Assembly (NCBI RefSeq): GCF_007828215.1
Contig: NZ_VIUE01000020.1
Location: 51,009 to 115,008, forward strand
Reading direction: 5' to 3'
Source: Pseudomonas sp. SJZ074
Lineage (GTDB): Bacteria; Pseudomonadota; Gammaproteobacteria; Pseudomonadales; Pseudomonadaceae
Length of the DNA stretch: 64,000 nt
The notes below the pieces were generated by a model. That model saw nothing but the letters and a program-made list of their open reading frames with translations. It was not told where the DNA came from and made no database searches. The position numbers and the translations under genes are program-made. Shown here piece after piece: positions 47,650 through 55,592 of the stretch; the stretch's first letter is position 1; every line of letters starts with the position of its first letter.

Positions 47650-48398
47650 AAAGGGATTCCTTTGTGCCAAACCCGTTGTCCGGTCACGCTGTGGTAGGGC
47701 GGGCGGTTCAATTCGTAGGCCATGCTCATCGCGTCGAGCATGCTCCAGAGGATGTCCAGTTTGAACTGGAGAATCTCCAGCATGCGCTCCTGGCCCGCGC
47801 GGGTGGTGTAATGCTGCAAGGTAATCGCCAGGCCATGTTCCACGTCACGGCGGGCCTGCCCCAGGCGGGTGCGAAAGTATTCATAGCCGGCCGGGTCGAT
47901 CCACGGGTAATGCTGGGGCCAGCTGTCCAGGCGCGACTGGTGGATTTGTGGAGCGAACAGTTCGGTCAGCGAGCTGCTGGCGGCCTCTTGCCAACTGGCC
48001 CGGCGAGCGAAGTTGACATAGGCGTCCACCGCGAAGCGTACCCCCGGCAACACCAGCTCCTGGGAGCGCAGTTGATCGGGATCCAGGCCCACCGCCTGGC
48101 CTAGCCGTAGCCAGGCTTCGATGCCGCCGTCTTCGCCGGGCGCGCCATCATGGTCGAGCAGGCGCTGGATCCACTCGCGACGGATTTCCCGGTCCGGGCA
48201 GTTGGCCAGGATCGCGGCGTCCTTGAGGGGGATATTCACTTGATAGTAGAAGCGGTTCGCGACCCAGCCCTGGATCTGCTCGCGAGTGGCACGGCCTTCA
48301 TACATCGCCACGTGATACGGGTGGTGGATGTGGTAATACGCGCCCTTGGCACGCAGGGCCGCTTCGAACTCGGCGGGGGACAGGGGGGTATCAGTCAT
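47646..48398 (-). CDS. pqqC: Pyrroloquinoline-quinone synthase PqqC
   Basis: A 250-residue cofactorless oxidase that carries out the last ring closure and eight-electron oxidation to PQQ. Helical-bundle motifs: YYHIHHPYHVAMYEGRATREQIQGW, ANRFYYQVNIPLKDAAILANC and HVEHGLAITLQHYTTRA-like active-site helix (RRDVEHGLAI). Length is normal. It is separated from pqqB by a REP pair of about 110 bases, which may reduce its expression. Confidence 0.95.
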   Translation of the reverse strand: MTDTPLSPAEFEAALRAKGAYYHIHHPYHVAMYEGRATREQIQGWVANRFYYQVNIPLKDAAILANCPDREIRREWIQRLLDHDGAPGEDGGIEAWLRLGQAVGLDPDQLRSQELVLPGVRFAVDAYVNFARRASWQEAASSSLTELFAPQIHQSRLDSWPQHYPWIDPAGYEYFRTRLGQARRDVEHGLAITLQHYTTRAGQERMLEILQFKLDILWSMLDAMSMAYELNRPPYHSVTGQRVWHKGIPL

Positions 48399-48440
48399 TG
48401 CGGTTCTCCGGGCAATTCCCGTGGGTTCTGTGGGGCCAGG

Positions 48441-48550
48441 GCCGGCCCCATCGCGAGCAGGCTCGCTCCCACATGGGTTTTGTAGTGCATGAAATATCCG
48501 ATGTCACTCAAGCCTCTGTGGGAGCGAGCCTGCTCGCGATGAGGCCGGCC
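48441..48550. repeat. REP pair inside the pqq operon
   Basis: Units in inverted orientation with GGCCGGCCCCATCGCGAG / CTCGCGATGAGGCCGGCC outer arms, lying between pqqB and pqqC. It can fold in the mRNA. Confidence 0.85.
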
Positions 48551-48600
48551 CAGCCAACATCAACATTGCCTGGCCCACCCCCACATTCATCCCACCCTCC

Positions 48601-49512
48601 CTATAACTCAATACTCATTCCGTCGTAGGCCACTTCAATCTTTCGGCGTACAAGTTCGGCCCGTTCCGGTGAGTCTTCATCAAGAATCGGATTGGTATTG
48701 TTGATATGGATAAGCACCTTGCGTGGCCCGGGCAGTTGCTCCAGCACTTCCAGCATACCGCCGGGACCGTTCTGCGCCAGGTGGCCCATTTCCCGGCCTG
48801 TCCGGGTGCCAACGCCACGGCGCTGCATTTCATCGTCGTCCCACATCGTGCCGTCCACCAGCAGGCAATCGCTGCCGGCCATGATCTCCAGTAACGGACC
48901 ATCGACCTGGCCCAGGCCTGGGGCATAGAACAGTTTGCCGCCCGTGCGCAGGTCTTCGACGATCAGCCCGATGTTGTCGCCCGGGTGCGGGTCGAAGCGA
49001 TGGGGTGAATAGGGCGGTGCGGCGCTGCGCAGGGGCAGCGGCGTGAAGCGCAGGTTCGGGCAGGCCTGAACGGTAAAGCTCTGGTCGAGTTCAATGCGAT
49101 TCCAGCTCAGCCCGCCGTTCCAGTGGGTCAGCATATTGAACAGCGGAAAGCCCGTGCTCAGGTCTTCATGGACCATGTCAGTGCACCAGACTTGATGCGG
49201 GCAGCCTTCGCGCAGGCTGAGCAGGCCGGTGGTGTGGTCGATCTGGCTGTCCATCAGGATGATGGCGCCGATGCCGGTGTCCCGCAGGGCTCGGCCCGGC
49301 TGCATCGGAGCGAAGCTCTGGAGCTGGGCACGGATGTCCGGAGAGGCGTTGCACAGTACCCAGCTCACACCGTCATCGGAAATCGCGATGGATGACTGAG
49401 TGCGCGCCTGGGCCCGCAGGCTGCCGTTGCGAAAGCCGGCGCAATTGGCGCAATTGCAGTTCCATTGAGGGAAACCGCCGCCGGCGGCGGAACCTAGAAT
49501 CTGGACGAACAT
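48601..49512 (-). CDS. pqqB: PQQ biosynthesis hydroxylase PqqB
   Basis: A 303-residue metallo-beta-lactamase-fold protein, reported to hydroxylate the tyrosine of the Glu-Tyr intermediate. It begins MFVQILGSAAGGGFPQWNCN with the CNCANC zinc-binding cysteines, then LMDSQIDHTTGLLSLRE, LLVDGTMWDDDEM and HINNTNPIL metal-site blocks. GGAG precedes the ATG. It follows pqqA after a terminator-like hairpin. Confidence 0.95.
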   Translation of the reverse strand: MFVQILGSAAGGGFPQWNCNCANCAGFRNGSLRAQARTQSSIAISDDGVSWVLCNASPDIRAQLQSFAPMQPGRALRDTGIGAIILMDSQIDHTTGLLSLREGCPHQVWCTDMVHEDLSTGFPLFNMLTHWNGGLSWNRIELDQSFTVQACPNLRFTPLPLRSAAPPYSPHRFDPHPGDNIGLIVEDLRTGGKLFYAPGLGQVDGPLLEIMAGSDCLLVDGTMWDDDEMQRRGVGTRTGREMGHLAQNGPGGMLEVLEQLPGPRKVLIHINNTNPILDEDSPERAELVRRKIEVAYDGMSIEL

Positions 49513-49535
49513 GGCCGCTCCATCTGCAAACCGAA

Positions 49536-49567
49536 ATAAAAAACGCCCCGGGTGACCGAGGCGTTTG
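49536..49567 (-). terminator. Terminator-like hairpin between pqqA and pqqB
   Basis: On the minus strand AAACGCC-loop-GGCGTTTTTT lies 25 bases after the pqqA stop. It should end most transcripts after pqqA, so that the peptide is made in excess over the enzymes. Confidence 0.75.
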
Positions 49568-49592
49568 CTGCGCGTTCAACCGACTGCAGCAA

Positions 49593-49667
49593 TCAACGGT
49601 TGGCGAAGTACATGGTGACTTCGAAACCGATACGCAGGTCGATATATGCGGGTTTGGACCAGGACAT
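49593..49667 (-). CDS. pqqA: PQQ precursor peptide PqqA
   Basis: A 24-residue peptide, MSWSKPAYIDLRIGFEVTMY followed by FANR, too short for ordinary gene finding. Glu16 and Tyr20 in E-V-T-M-Y are the residues cross-linked to make PQQ. AAAGGAG precedes the ATG at good distance. It lies 157 bases after pqqF; the intervening AT-rich stretch (49668-49824) is the likely pqqA promoter region. Confidence 0.95.
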   Translation of the reverse strand: MSWSKPAYIDLRIGFEVTMYFANR

Positions 49668-49824
49668 GGAAATACTCCTTTGGTTGGGGTGGGACGGTTC
49701 GGATCTATACATATAGTCCACCTCCGCTCGGAGATGTTCAGATGCTTAGGCAGCTATGTTACTAAATTAAACAATTTAGTACGCCTCGATTCTCCGAGAA
49801 AGCTCGTTGCAGACGCTGTAACGA

Positions 49825-52257
49825 TCATTTCGGCAGGTACCGATGTGTGTCCGGGCAAGCGCCGTTGCTCAGGCAATATCGGCCACCTTCGGCGTCGAGC
49901 AGGCGGCGGGCGGCATCGAGCAATTGCGCGCGATTCAACCCTGCGATTGCATCGCTGAGTTGCTCAAGGTAATCCGACGGCCGGCCGGCCAGCTTGCCCT
50001 GCCAAAGCAGCTCGGCCGCTTGGGCGCAGGGCAGAGCATCGCTGTGGAACTGGGACGCGAGTGTCCGTTGTTGGCCTAGCAAGGTCGAATCGTCGATCTG
50101 TCGGATCAACTCTGGTAATCCCATCAGGAACACGTCGATGTGGCTGATCAACCCAGCCGCTGAGGCACTGGGGGATTGGGCACCGAACAGCAGGCCGGCC
50201 TGCCCGTTGATCTGTCTCAATCCGCTGAACACCGCGTAGCCCAACTGCAACTCGACCCGCAGGCGTTGGTAGAACGGCGTTTGACACAACTGTGCCAGTA
50301 ACCGCCAAGCGGCCTCGTCGGACAACGCCAGGGTGGGCGTCGGACAAAACAGCAACACGGCCTGTTCGTCGCCCTGGCTTGGCAACGTGTACCAGATGCG
50401 CTGCGCCAGGAGTGGCACCGGTTCGACGGGCTGGCCGGCGATGCCAGGCACCCTGGCCAGGGCAGGGCCGATGATGCCCTGGGTCGTTTCAGAAAGGCCG
50501 ATGGCCAGGCCGTCCCACTCGGCGCTTGCCCACAGGTTTTGGTCGCTGTCGGGCTTCGACAGCGTTTCCGGTGGAGACGACGGCCGGCAATGGTCCGCCA
50601 GCGCCTTCAACAAATGTCGAATCGGTATCAGCGGCGCTTCGTTTACAGCATTGGGCAGCGGCTCTCCCAACTTTTTTAGAACCTGTTCGAGCACCAACGG
50701 CATCGGTGCCTGCAAACCGACCAGCTTCAGCAGGCATTGGCCTTCGGTGGCTTCCACAGTGACCTCCACCCCGGCCTGCCGGGCCTCTTCTCGCAAATCC
50801 TGCAGGTGCCGTTCCAGCCTGGCTTGAAGGTCATGCGGTGGCTGAGCTGACAGACGCCAGCGCAGGTATACCACGCCTTCGTGGCTGTTATCCGTCAGCC
50901 CCTGCCTGAACTGTATGGGCGAGCGGTCCCGCCGCCCCCGGGAGCGATCCTGAGCGAAGGTTCGCAAACCGCGATGGGCGCTCCTCTGGCCGCGTATCAG
51001 TCCGGCGCGGGGTGGCTCGGCAGCCGTTTGCAGGAACGGGTTGGGTGCGGGCAACTGCCATGCTTCGGTGAAGTGAGACGCCGGTTGCAACTGCCTGAGG
51101 ATTTCCCTGAGCCGCACGAGATCGTTCTCCGACAGGGAGGCTCCCCGTCCTTCATTGTCCGAGCGAGCCAGTTGCAGCGCCGATCCTGTGATCTGCCGGC
51201 AGTGGAACATGGCGACCGACTCCTTGCGCAAGGACGTCCAGTCGTCCTGGGCGGCAAAAAATCCCAACCAGTCGTGCAGCAACGGCTCTATTTCGTCCTG
51301 CCGTTGAGGCTCATCGAGCTTGAGTTCAATGTGCAGCAGCGCCTGTCCGGCAAATTCATACAGTGGCGTGGCGTTGAGGCTGTCAACCAGCCCACGTTGG
51401 CGCAAGGTGGCCAACAAGCCGCCGTGTTTGCCGGTGTTCAGCCAGGTGCAGAGAAAATCCAGGGCCTGGGGCGAAGCGTCGGGCAGGTCTTCGAACGCGA
51501 ATAGCAGATCGAGGCGACCGTCGCTGACCTGTTGATAACCTGCATCGGACGACTCCATCAGTCTCGGTGGTGACTGCCGGGCAGCTATGTCGCCGGCAGG
51601 CAAGCCGTTGCCGAATGATTCTGCCAGTGCGCCCAGCTCATCAACGCCTTGCGGGCCAGCCAGGCTCAGGGTCATTTGACCGCTGTGGTAGAACCGTCGG
51701 TAAAAATCCCGCAGTGCCGTCTGGAATTCGGGCTGCTCCACCGCCAGGCTGTCACGGTTACCCGCGTGAAAACCCCTTAGCGGATGGGCTGTCGAGAGGC
51801 CATCAATCAGGGCAACCTGGCGCTGGGCCGCCGCGTCCTGGGACCAGGCGATGAACTCTGCCTGCAACACTTCCCGCTCCCGCAACTGATCGTCTTCGTC
51901 GAGGCGCGGATGGGCAAGCATGTCCTGCAGACGCTCCAGTCCGCCGGCGAAGGCAACGGGCGGCAACTCGATGAAAAAGTCTGTGGTGCGTTCGCTGGTC
52001 CGCGCGTTGACTTGGCCGCCATGCCGTTGCACGTAGGCCATCAAATGTTCTCCCGTGGGAAAACGCTCAGTTCCAAGGAAGAAAAGGTGTTCGAGGAAAT
52101 GTGCCATGCCCGGCCAGGCCAGCGGCGCATCATGGCTGCCAGCGGCCACCCGCAGCACGGCTGCGCTGCGTTTGAGGCCGGATGCATGACGCAATGTCAC
52201 CCTCAGGCCGTTGGCCAGGGTTTCGGTAGAGGGGAGGAGGGAGTCGGGGGCCGGCAT
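49825..52257 (-). CDS. pqqF: PQQ-linked M16 metalloprotease PqqF
   Basis: An 810-residue inverzincin-type zinc protease thought to cleave PqqA or its processed form. The inverted zinc motif HFLEH is at about residue 50 (WPGMAHFLEHLFFLG), with the distal Glu in LQAEF or similar about 75 residues later. The C-terminal half is more divergent, with an arginine-rich low-similarity stretch (LIRGQRSAHRGLRTFAQD) in the middle. I use the ATG at 52257; a TTG four codons earlier is in frame. First gene of the pqq cluster, as in P. fluorescens and P. putida. Confidence 0.9.
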   Translation of the reverse strand: MPAPDSLLPSTETLANGLRVTLRHASGLKRSAAVLRVAAGSHDAPLAWPGMAHFLEHLFFLGTERFPTGEHLMAYVQRHGGQVNARTSERTTDFFIELPPVAFAGGLERLQDMLAHPRLDEDDQLREREVLQAEFIAWSQDAAAQRQVALIDGLSTAHPLRGFHAGNRDSLAVEQPEFQTALRDFYRRFYHSGQMTLSLAGPQGVDELGALAESFGNGLPAGDIAARQSPPRLMESSDAGYQQVSDGRLDLLFAFEDLPDASPQALDFLCTWLNTGKHGGLLATLRQRGLVDSLNATPLYEFAGQALLHIELKLDEPQRQDEIEPLLHDWLGFFAAQDDWTSLRKESVAMFHCRQITGSALQLARSDNEGRGASLSENDLVRLREILRQLQPASHFTEAWQLPAPNPFLQTAAEPPRAGLIRGQRSAHRGLRTFAQDRSRGRRDRSPIQFRQGLTDNSHEGVVYLRWRLSAQPPHDLQARLERHLQDLREEARQAGVEVTVEATEGQCLLKLVGLQAPMPLVLEQVLKKLGEPLPNAVNEAPLIPIRHLLKALADHCRPSSPPETLSKPDSDQNLWASAEWDGLAIGLSETTQGIIGPALARVPGIAGQPVEPVPLLAQRIWYTLPSQGDEQAVLLFCPTPTLALSDEAAWRLLAQLCQTPFYQRLRVELQLGYAVFSGLRQINGQAGLLFGAQSPSASAAGLISHIDVFLMGLPELIRQIDDSTLLGQQRTLASQFHSDALPCAQAAELLWQGKLAGRPSDYLEQLSDAIAGLNRAQLLDAARRLLDAEGGRYCLSNGACPDTHRYLPK

Positions 52258-52312
52258 GAGCGCTTCCAAGGCAGAGATGCGCTCATGCTAGCGGATTGGA
52301 GGATGTTCTCAA

Positions 52313-53107
52313 TCAGTGCTTGCGCAAGTCGCCGTAAAGCGCAGGGCGGCGGTCATGCAGGTAGTTGTAGGCTGCCCGGGAGTCGTCCATCAACTGACGG
52401 TCCAGTTCACCCACGATCAAGGCTTCATCCAGTCCCGCAAGGGCGGGGCGGCTGCCGTCCGGCGCGGCAATGCTGCTCTGGCCGCAATACTGCAATTCAC
52501 CTTCATGGCCGCAGTAATTGGCGTAGGCCACGAAGCACTGGTTCTCGATAGCCCGGGCGCGCACCGTAACGTCGGCAATGAACTCATAGGGCTGCATGTT
52601 GGCGGTTGGCACCAGGATCAGTTCGGCGCCGGCCAGGGCCAGGCGTCGGGCGTTCTCCGGGAACTCCAGGTCGTAGCAGATCAGGAAGCCGAGCTTCCAG
52701 CCGTTGAGGCTCACGATCGGCAATGAGTCGTCGCCCGCACTGAACATCGCATGATCGAGGTCACCGAACAGATGGCTCTTGCGATAGTTGGCCAGGCGCT
52801 CGCCCTGGGCGTCGATCAACTGGACCGAGTTGTAGATCTGCCCATCCTCGTTGCGCTCAGGGTAGCCATAGAGAATCGCCAGGCCGGCGGCCTTGGCAAT
52901 GCGGCCGATCTGCTGCGCCCATTCACCGTTGTAGACCTCGGCCAATACATTCACCGCGTCGACGCCGATGTTGTAGCCAGTCATGAACATCTCTGGCAGC
53001 ACCAGCACATCGGCGCCCCTGGCCTCCAGCGCTACCTGATGCAGGCGTTGCAGATTGGCGACCGGATCCAGTGGCAGCGGTGGGCATTGATAGAGGGCTA
53101 CGCGCAT
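52313..53107 (-). CDS. davA: 5-aminopentanamidase (delta-aminovaleramidase) DavA
   Basis: A 264-residue nitrilase-superfamily amidase that hydrolyses 5-aminopentanamide to 5-aminovalerate in lysine catabolism. The catalytic triad is visible: Glu in LPEMFMTGYN, Lys in NYRKSHLFG, Cys in LICYDLEFPENARR. The ATG at 53107 has GGAG at seven bases and gives exactly the length of P. putida DavA. It lies 26 bases after davB on the same strand, so both are co-transcribed. The neighbourhood (pqq, davA, davB, AsnC) equals PP0376-PP0384 of P. putida as I recall. Confidence 0.93.
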   Translation of the reverse strand: MRVALYQCPPLPLDPVANLQRLHQVALEARGADVLVLPEMFMTGYNIGVDAVNVLAEVYNGEWAQQIGRIAKAAGLAILYGYPERNEDGQIYNSVQLIDAQGERLANYRKSHLFGDLDHAMFSAGDDSLPIVSLNGWKLGFLICYDLEFPENARRLALAGAELILVPTANMQPYEFIADVTVRARAIENQCFVAYANYCGHEGELQYCGQSSIAAPDGSRPALAGLDEALIVGELDRQLMDDSRAAYNYLHDRRPALYGDLRKH

Positions 53108-53133
53108 CGACAACTCCTTTTATTCGGGCCGTT

Positions 53134-54816
53134 TCATTCAGGCAATGCGATCGGACCGATCTCGTTGAATACATCACCTGGACCCGGGTTCTCGGCGTGA
53201 GTTTCACCGCCGAAGTGCTTCATGATTCCCCACACGGCATTGAGTGAGGTCTGCACCGCGCCTTCAACCCAGGCCGGTGTCCATGAGACGTCATCGCCAG
53301 CGATAAAGATCCCTCTTTGTTCTGCCGGCATGTCGTCTTGCATGAAGTGTGCATACATGCGCTGGTTGTAGCGATAGTGACCCGGCAAGGCTCCCTTGAA
53401 GGCGCCGAGGAAGTGCGGGTCGGCTTCCCAGGAAACGGTGATCGGATCGCCGATGATCCGGGCGGCAATGTCCACCTTGGGGTAGATCTTCTTCAGGGCA
53501 TCGAGGGCCAGTTTCACGCGTTTTTCCACGGGATGGGGCAGCATTTTCAGGGCATCGCTCATCCAGGAGTACGACAGGCAGATGACGCCTGGCTTGTCAT
53601 CGCCGTTGTCGAACAGGTAGGTGCCGCGTGTGAGGCGGTCGGTGAGGGTCATGCTCATCAGGTCGCGGCCGGTTTCCGGGTCTTTGTCTTTCCAGAACGG
53701 GCGGTCGACCATGACAAAGGTCTTCGATGATTGCATGTAGCGAGTGCGGTCCAGGGCCATCCACATCTTTTGCGAGAACAGCGCCTCTTCACATTCGATC
53801 TGGGTGGTCAGCAGCCAGCTCTGGCAGGTGACCAGCACCGCGGCGTATTCCCGGGTGTCGCCCCAGACATCCGTCACGCTGAACCGGCCATCCTCGGCGC
53901 GAGCGATGCGTTTCACACCACTGCGGGGCGCGCCCAGGTGCAGCGAACTCAGGCTGGTGCCTTTCGGCCAGTGTGCACAGCGTTCCGGCACGTGTTTCCA
54001 GATGCCGTGGGGCACCTGTTCGACGCCGCCCACCACCAGGTGCTGGTGATCGTCGCAGTTGGTCATCACCACGCGGAAGATTTCCAGCATCGAGTTGGGG
54101 AAGTCCGAATCCCAGCCACCGGTGCCGAAGCCGACCTGGCCGAATACTTCACGATGCTGGAACGAAAGTTTGGCGAATGCCTTGGAGGTGGCGACGAAAT
54201 CATAGAAGGTGCGGTCGTCCCACAGCGGCACCAACGTGTTCCACAGCTCCTTGAGGCGCGACACGTCACGGTCGCGAATCGCCTGCTGGATCTCGCTGAA
54301 GCGTGAGCCGTCCTCCAGCGCATCGGTCCAGGCGTCGGCCACTTCCTGGAACAACGCGGGAAGGTCCGCCAATTTCTGCGCGTAGAAAGTCTGCCCCTCC
54401 AGGTCGATGACGGTGCTGCCAGAAGCCGGGGTCAACGGGTTGGGAAACGGCTTGGTTTCCAGTCCGAGCTTGTCGACGTAGTGGTAGAACGCCGTGGACG
54501 ACACCGGGAAGCGCATGCCCCCCAATTCGGCAACAATGCCTTCGGCACCATTGAACGCCTGGGAGCGCAACCGCCCGCCCATTTTCGACGCCTCGTAGAC
54601 TACCGGCTTGAGGCCCAGCTTCATCAACTCGTACGCTGCCACCAGGCCAGAGATCCCAGCCCCGACGACCGCCACCTCCGCTCCGAGGTTGTCAGCCGGA
54701 ATACTGCCCAGGCCGGCCGGATGCTCGATCCAGTCGTCGAAGGCGAAAGGAAAGTCCGGCCCGAAAATGGTGATGGGCTTCTTACCGTCTGCTGGATGGC
54801 GATTGTGCTTGTTCAT
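53134..54816 (-). CDS. davB: L-lysine 2-monooxygenase DavB
   Basis: A 560-residue FAD-dependent amine-oxidase-family enzyme that converts L-lysine to 5-aminopentanamide, CO2 and water. It starts MNKHNRHPADGKKPITIFGP, nearly as P. putida DavB. The FAD dinucleotide-binding fold VAVVGAGISGLVAAYELMKLG is near residue 40, followed by ELGGMRFPVSSTAFYHYVDK and the C-terminal FAD block GIFIAGDDVSWTPAWVEGAVQTSLNAVWG. The longer frame upstream is not family-like. An AsnC/Lrp regulator gene lies 280 bases upstream in the same direction, past a REP pair. Confidence 0.94.
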   Translation of the reverse strand: MNKHNRHPADGKKPITIFGPDFPFAFDDWIEHPAGLGSIPADNLGAEVAVVGAGISGLVAAYELMKLGLKPVVYEASKMGGRLRSQAFNGAEGIVAELGGMRFPVSSTAFYHYVDKLGLETKPFPNPLTPASGSTVIDLEGQTFYAQKLADLPALFQEVADAWTDALEDGSRFSEIQQAIRDRDVSRLKELWNTLVPLWDDRTFYDFVATSKAFAKLSFQHREVFGQVGFGTGGWDSDFPNSMLEIFRVVMTNCDDHQHLVVGGVEQVPHGIWKHVPERCAHWPKGTSLSSLHLGAPRSGVKRIARAEDGRFSVTDVWGDTREYAAVLVTCQSWLLTTQIECEEALFSQKMWMALDRTRYMQSSKTFVMVDRPFWKDKDPETGRDLMSMTLTDRLTRGTYLFDNGDDKPGVICLSYSWMSDALKMLPHPVEKRVKLALDALKKIYPKVDIAARIIGDPITVSWEADPHFLGAFKGALPGHYRYNQRMYAHFMQDDMPAEQRGIFIAGDDVSWTPAWVEGAVQTSLNAVWGIMKHFGGETHAENPGPGDVFNEIGPIALPE

Positions 54817-54985
54817 GGCTGACCTTGTGGGGCGACCCGACGCTGGCTCGCGTCTGAGTATAGGAAAGATGCCGGCCATTCTAGAGAGCGTGGAACACGT
54901 TAATAAGACGCAATGTGTCGTCGTTTTGGTTTGCCTGGATTCATTATGAAGTGCGCACAAGACAAAGTGACGAAGTGCAGTCCCC

Positions 54986-55074
54986 GTGGGAGCGAGCCTG
55001 CTCGCGGTAGCGTCAGTCCAGTCAACATCTATCTGGACTGACACTGCGCAATCGCGAGCAGGCTCGCTCCCACA
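54986..55074. repeat. REP pair between the AsnC gene and davB
   Basis: Inverted GCGAGCCTGCTCGC-class units whose arms extend through CAGTCCAG / CTGGACTG around the centre. Confidence 0.85.
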
Positions 55075-55095
55075 TTGACTCGGCTGACACAGGCC

Positions 55096-55578
55096 CTAGA
55101 CCGGCTGCCCTCGATCGATCTTGCTGCTGAGAATGATCGAGGTGGTTGTCTTCTCCACGCCATCCACGCTGCCGATCTGGTCCAGCAACTGGTCCAGCTG
55201 TTCCGGTGAGTCGGTGCGCAGCCAGGCCACGTAATCGAATTCGCCACTGACCGCGCATAACTGCTGGACCTGGGCCATGGCGCTCAGGCGCCGCAACACG
55301 TCCTTGCCGGAGCGCGGTTGGACCTTGATGCCGACGTAAGCCTGCAGGCCGCCATCGACCACCCGTTGTCCAAGGCGCACGCCATAGCCGGTAATCACCT
55401 TGGTTTTTTCCAGCCGGGCCAGCCGCGAGGTCACGGTCGTCCGGGCGATGCCCAGTTGCCGGGCGAGCATGGCGACGCTTTCCCGGGCATTGATTTGCAG
55501 GGCGGCGATCAGTTGACGGTCGATTTCGTCGAGGACGGGAGGGCGGGTGTCAGACAAGGTGGGCTCCGGCGTGGGCAT
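55096..55578 (-). CDS. Lrp/AsnC family regulator, probably of davBA
   Basis: A 160-residue regulator with an AsnC helix-turn-helix (residues about 17-65, DEIDRQLIAALQINARESVAMLARQLGIARTTVTSRL split here as IDRQLI...TTVTSRL) and a RAM ligand-binding domain (LQAYVGIKVQPRS...CAVSGEFDYVAWLRT). Its place upstream of davB suggests control of lysine degradation in response to an amino acid, an inference. The ATG at 55578 has no clear ribosome site; the gene is 14 bases after the 825-residue protein gene, so coupling is possible. Confidence 0.88.
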   Translation of the reverse strand: MPTPEPTLSDTRPPVLDEIDRQLIAALQINARESVAMLARQLGIARTTVTSRLARLEKTKVITGYGVRLGQRVVDGGLQAYVGIKVQPRSGKDVLRRLSAMAQVQQLCAVSGEFDYVAWLRTDSPEQLDQLLDQIGSVDGVEKTTTSIILSSKIDRGQPV

Positions 55579-55592
55579 CGGTGGTGGGCATG

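Noticed and set aside
51000..51300. Possible frameshift in pqqF around its arginine-rich middle
   Set aside because: The frame is open throughout and the sequence on both sides stays in the same frame; low conservation is normal in this half of PqqF.
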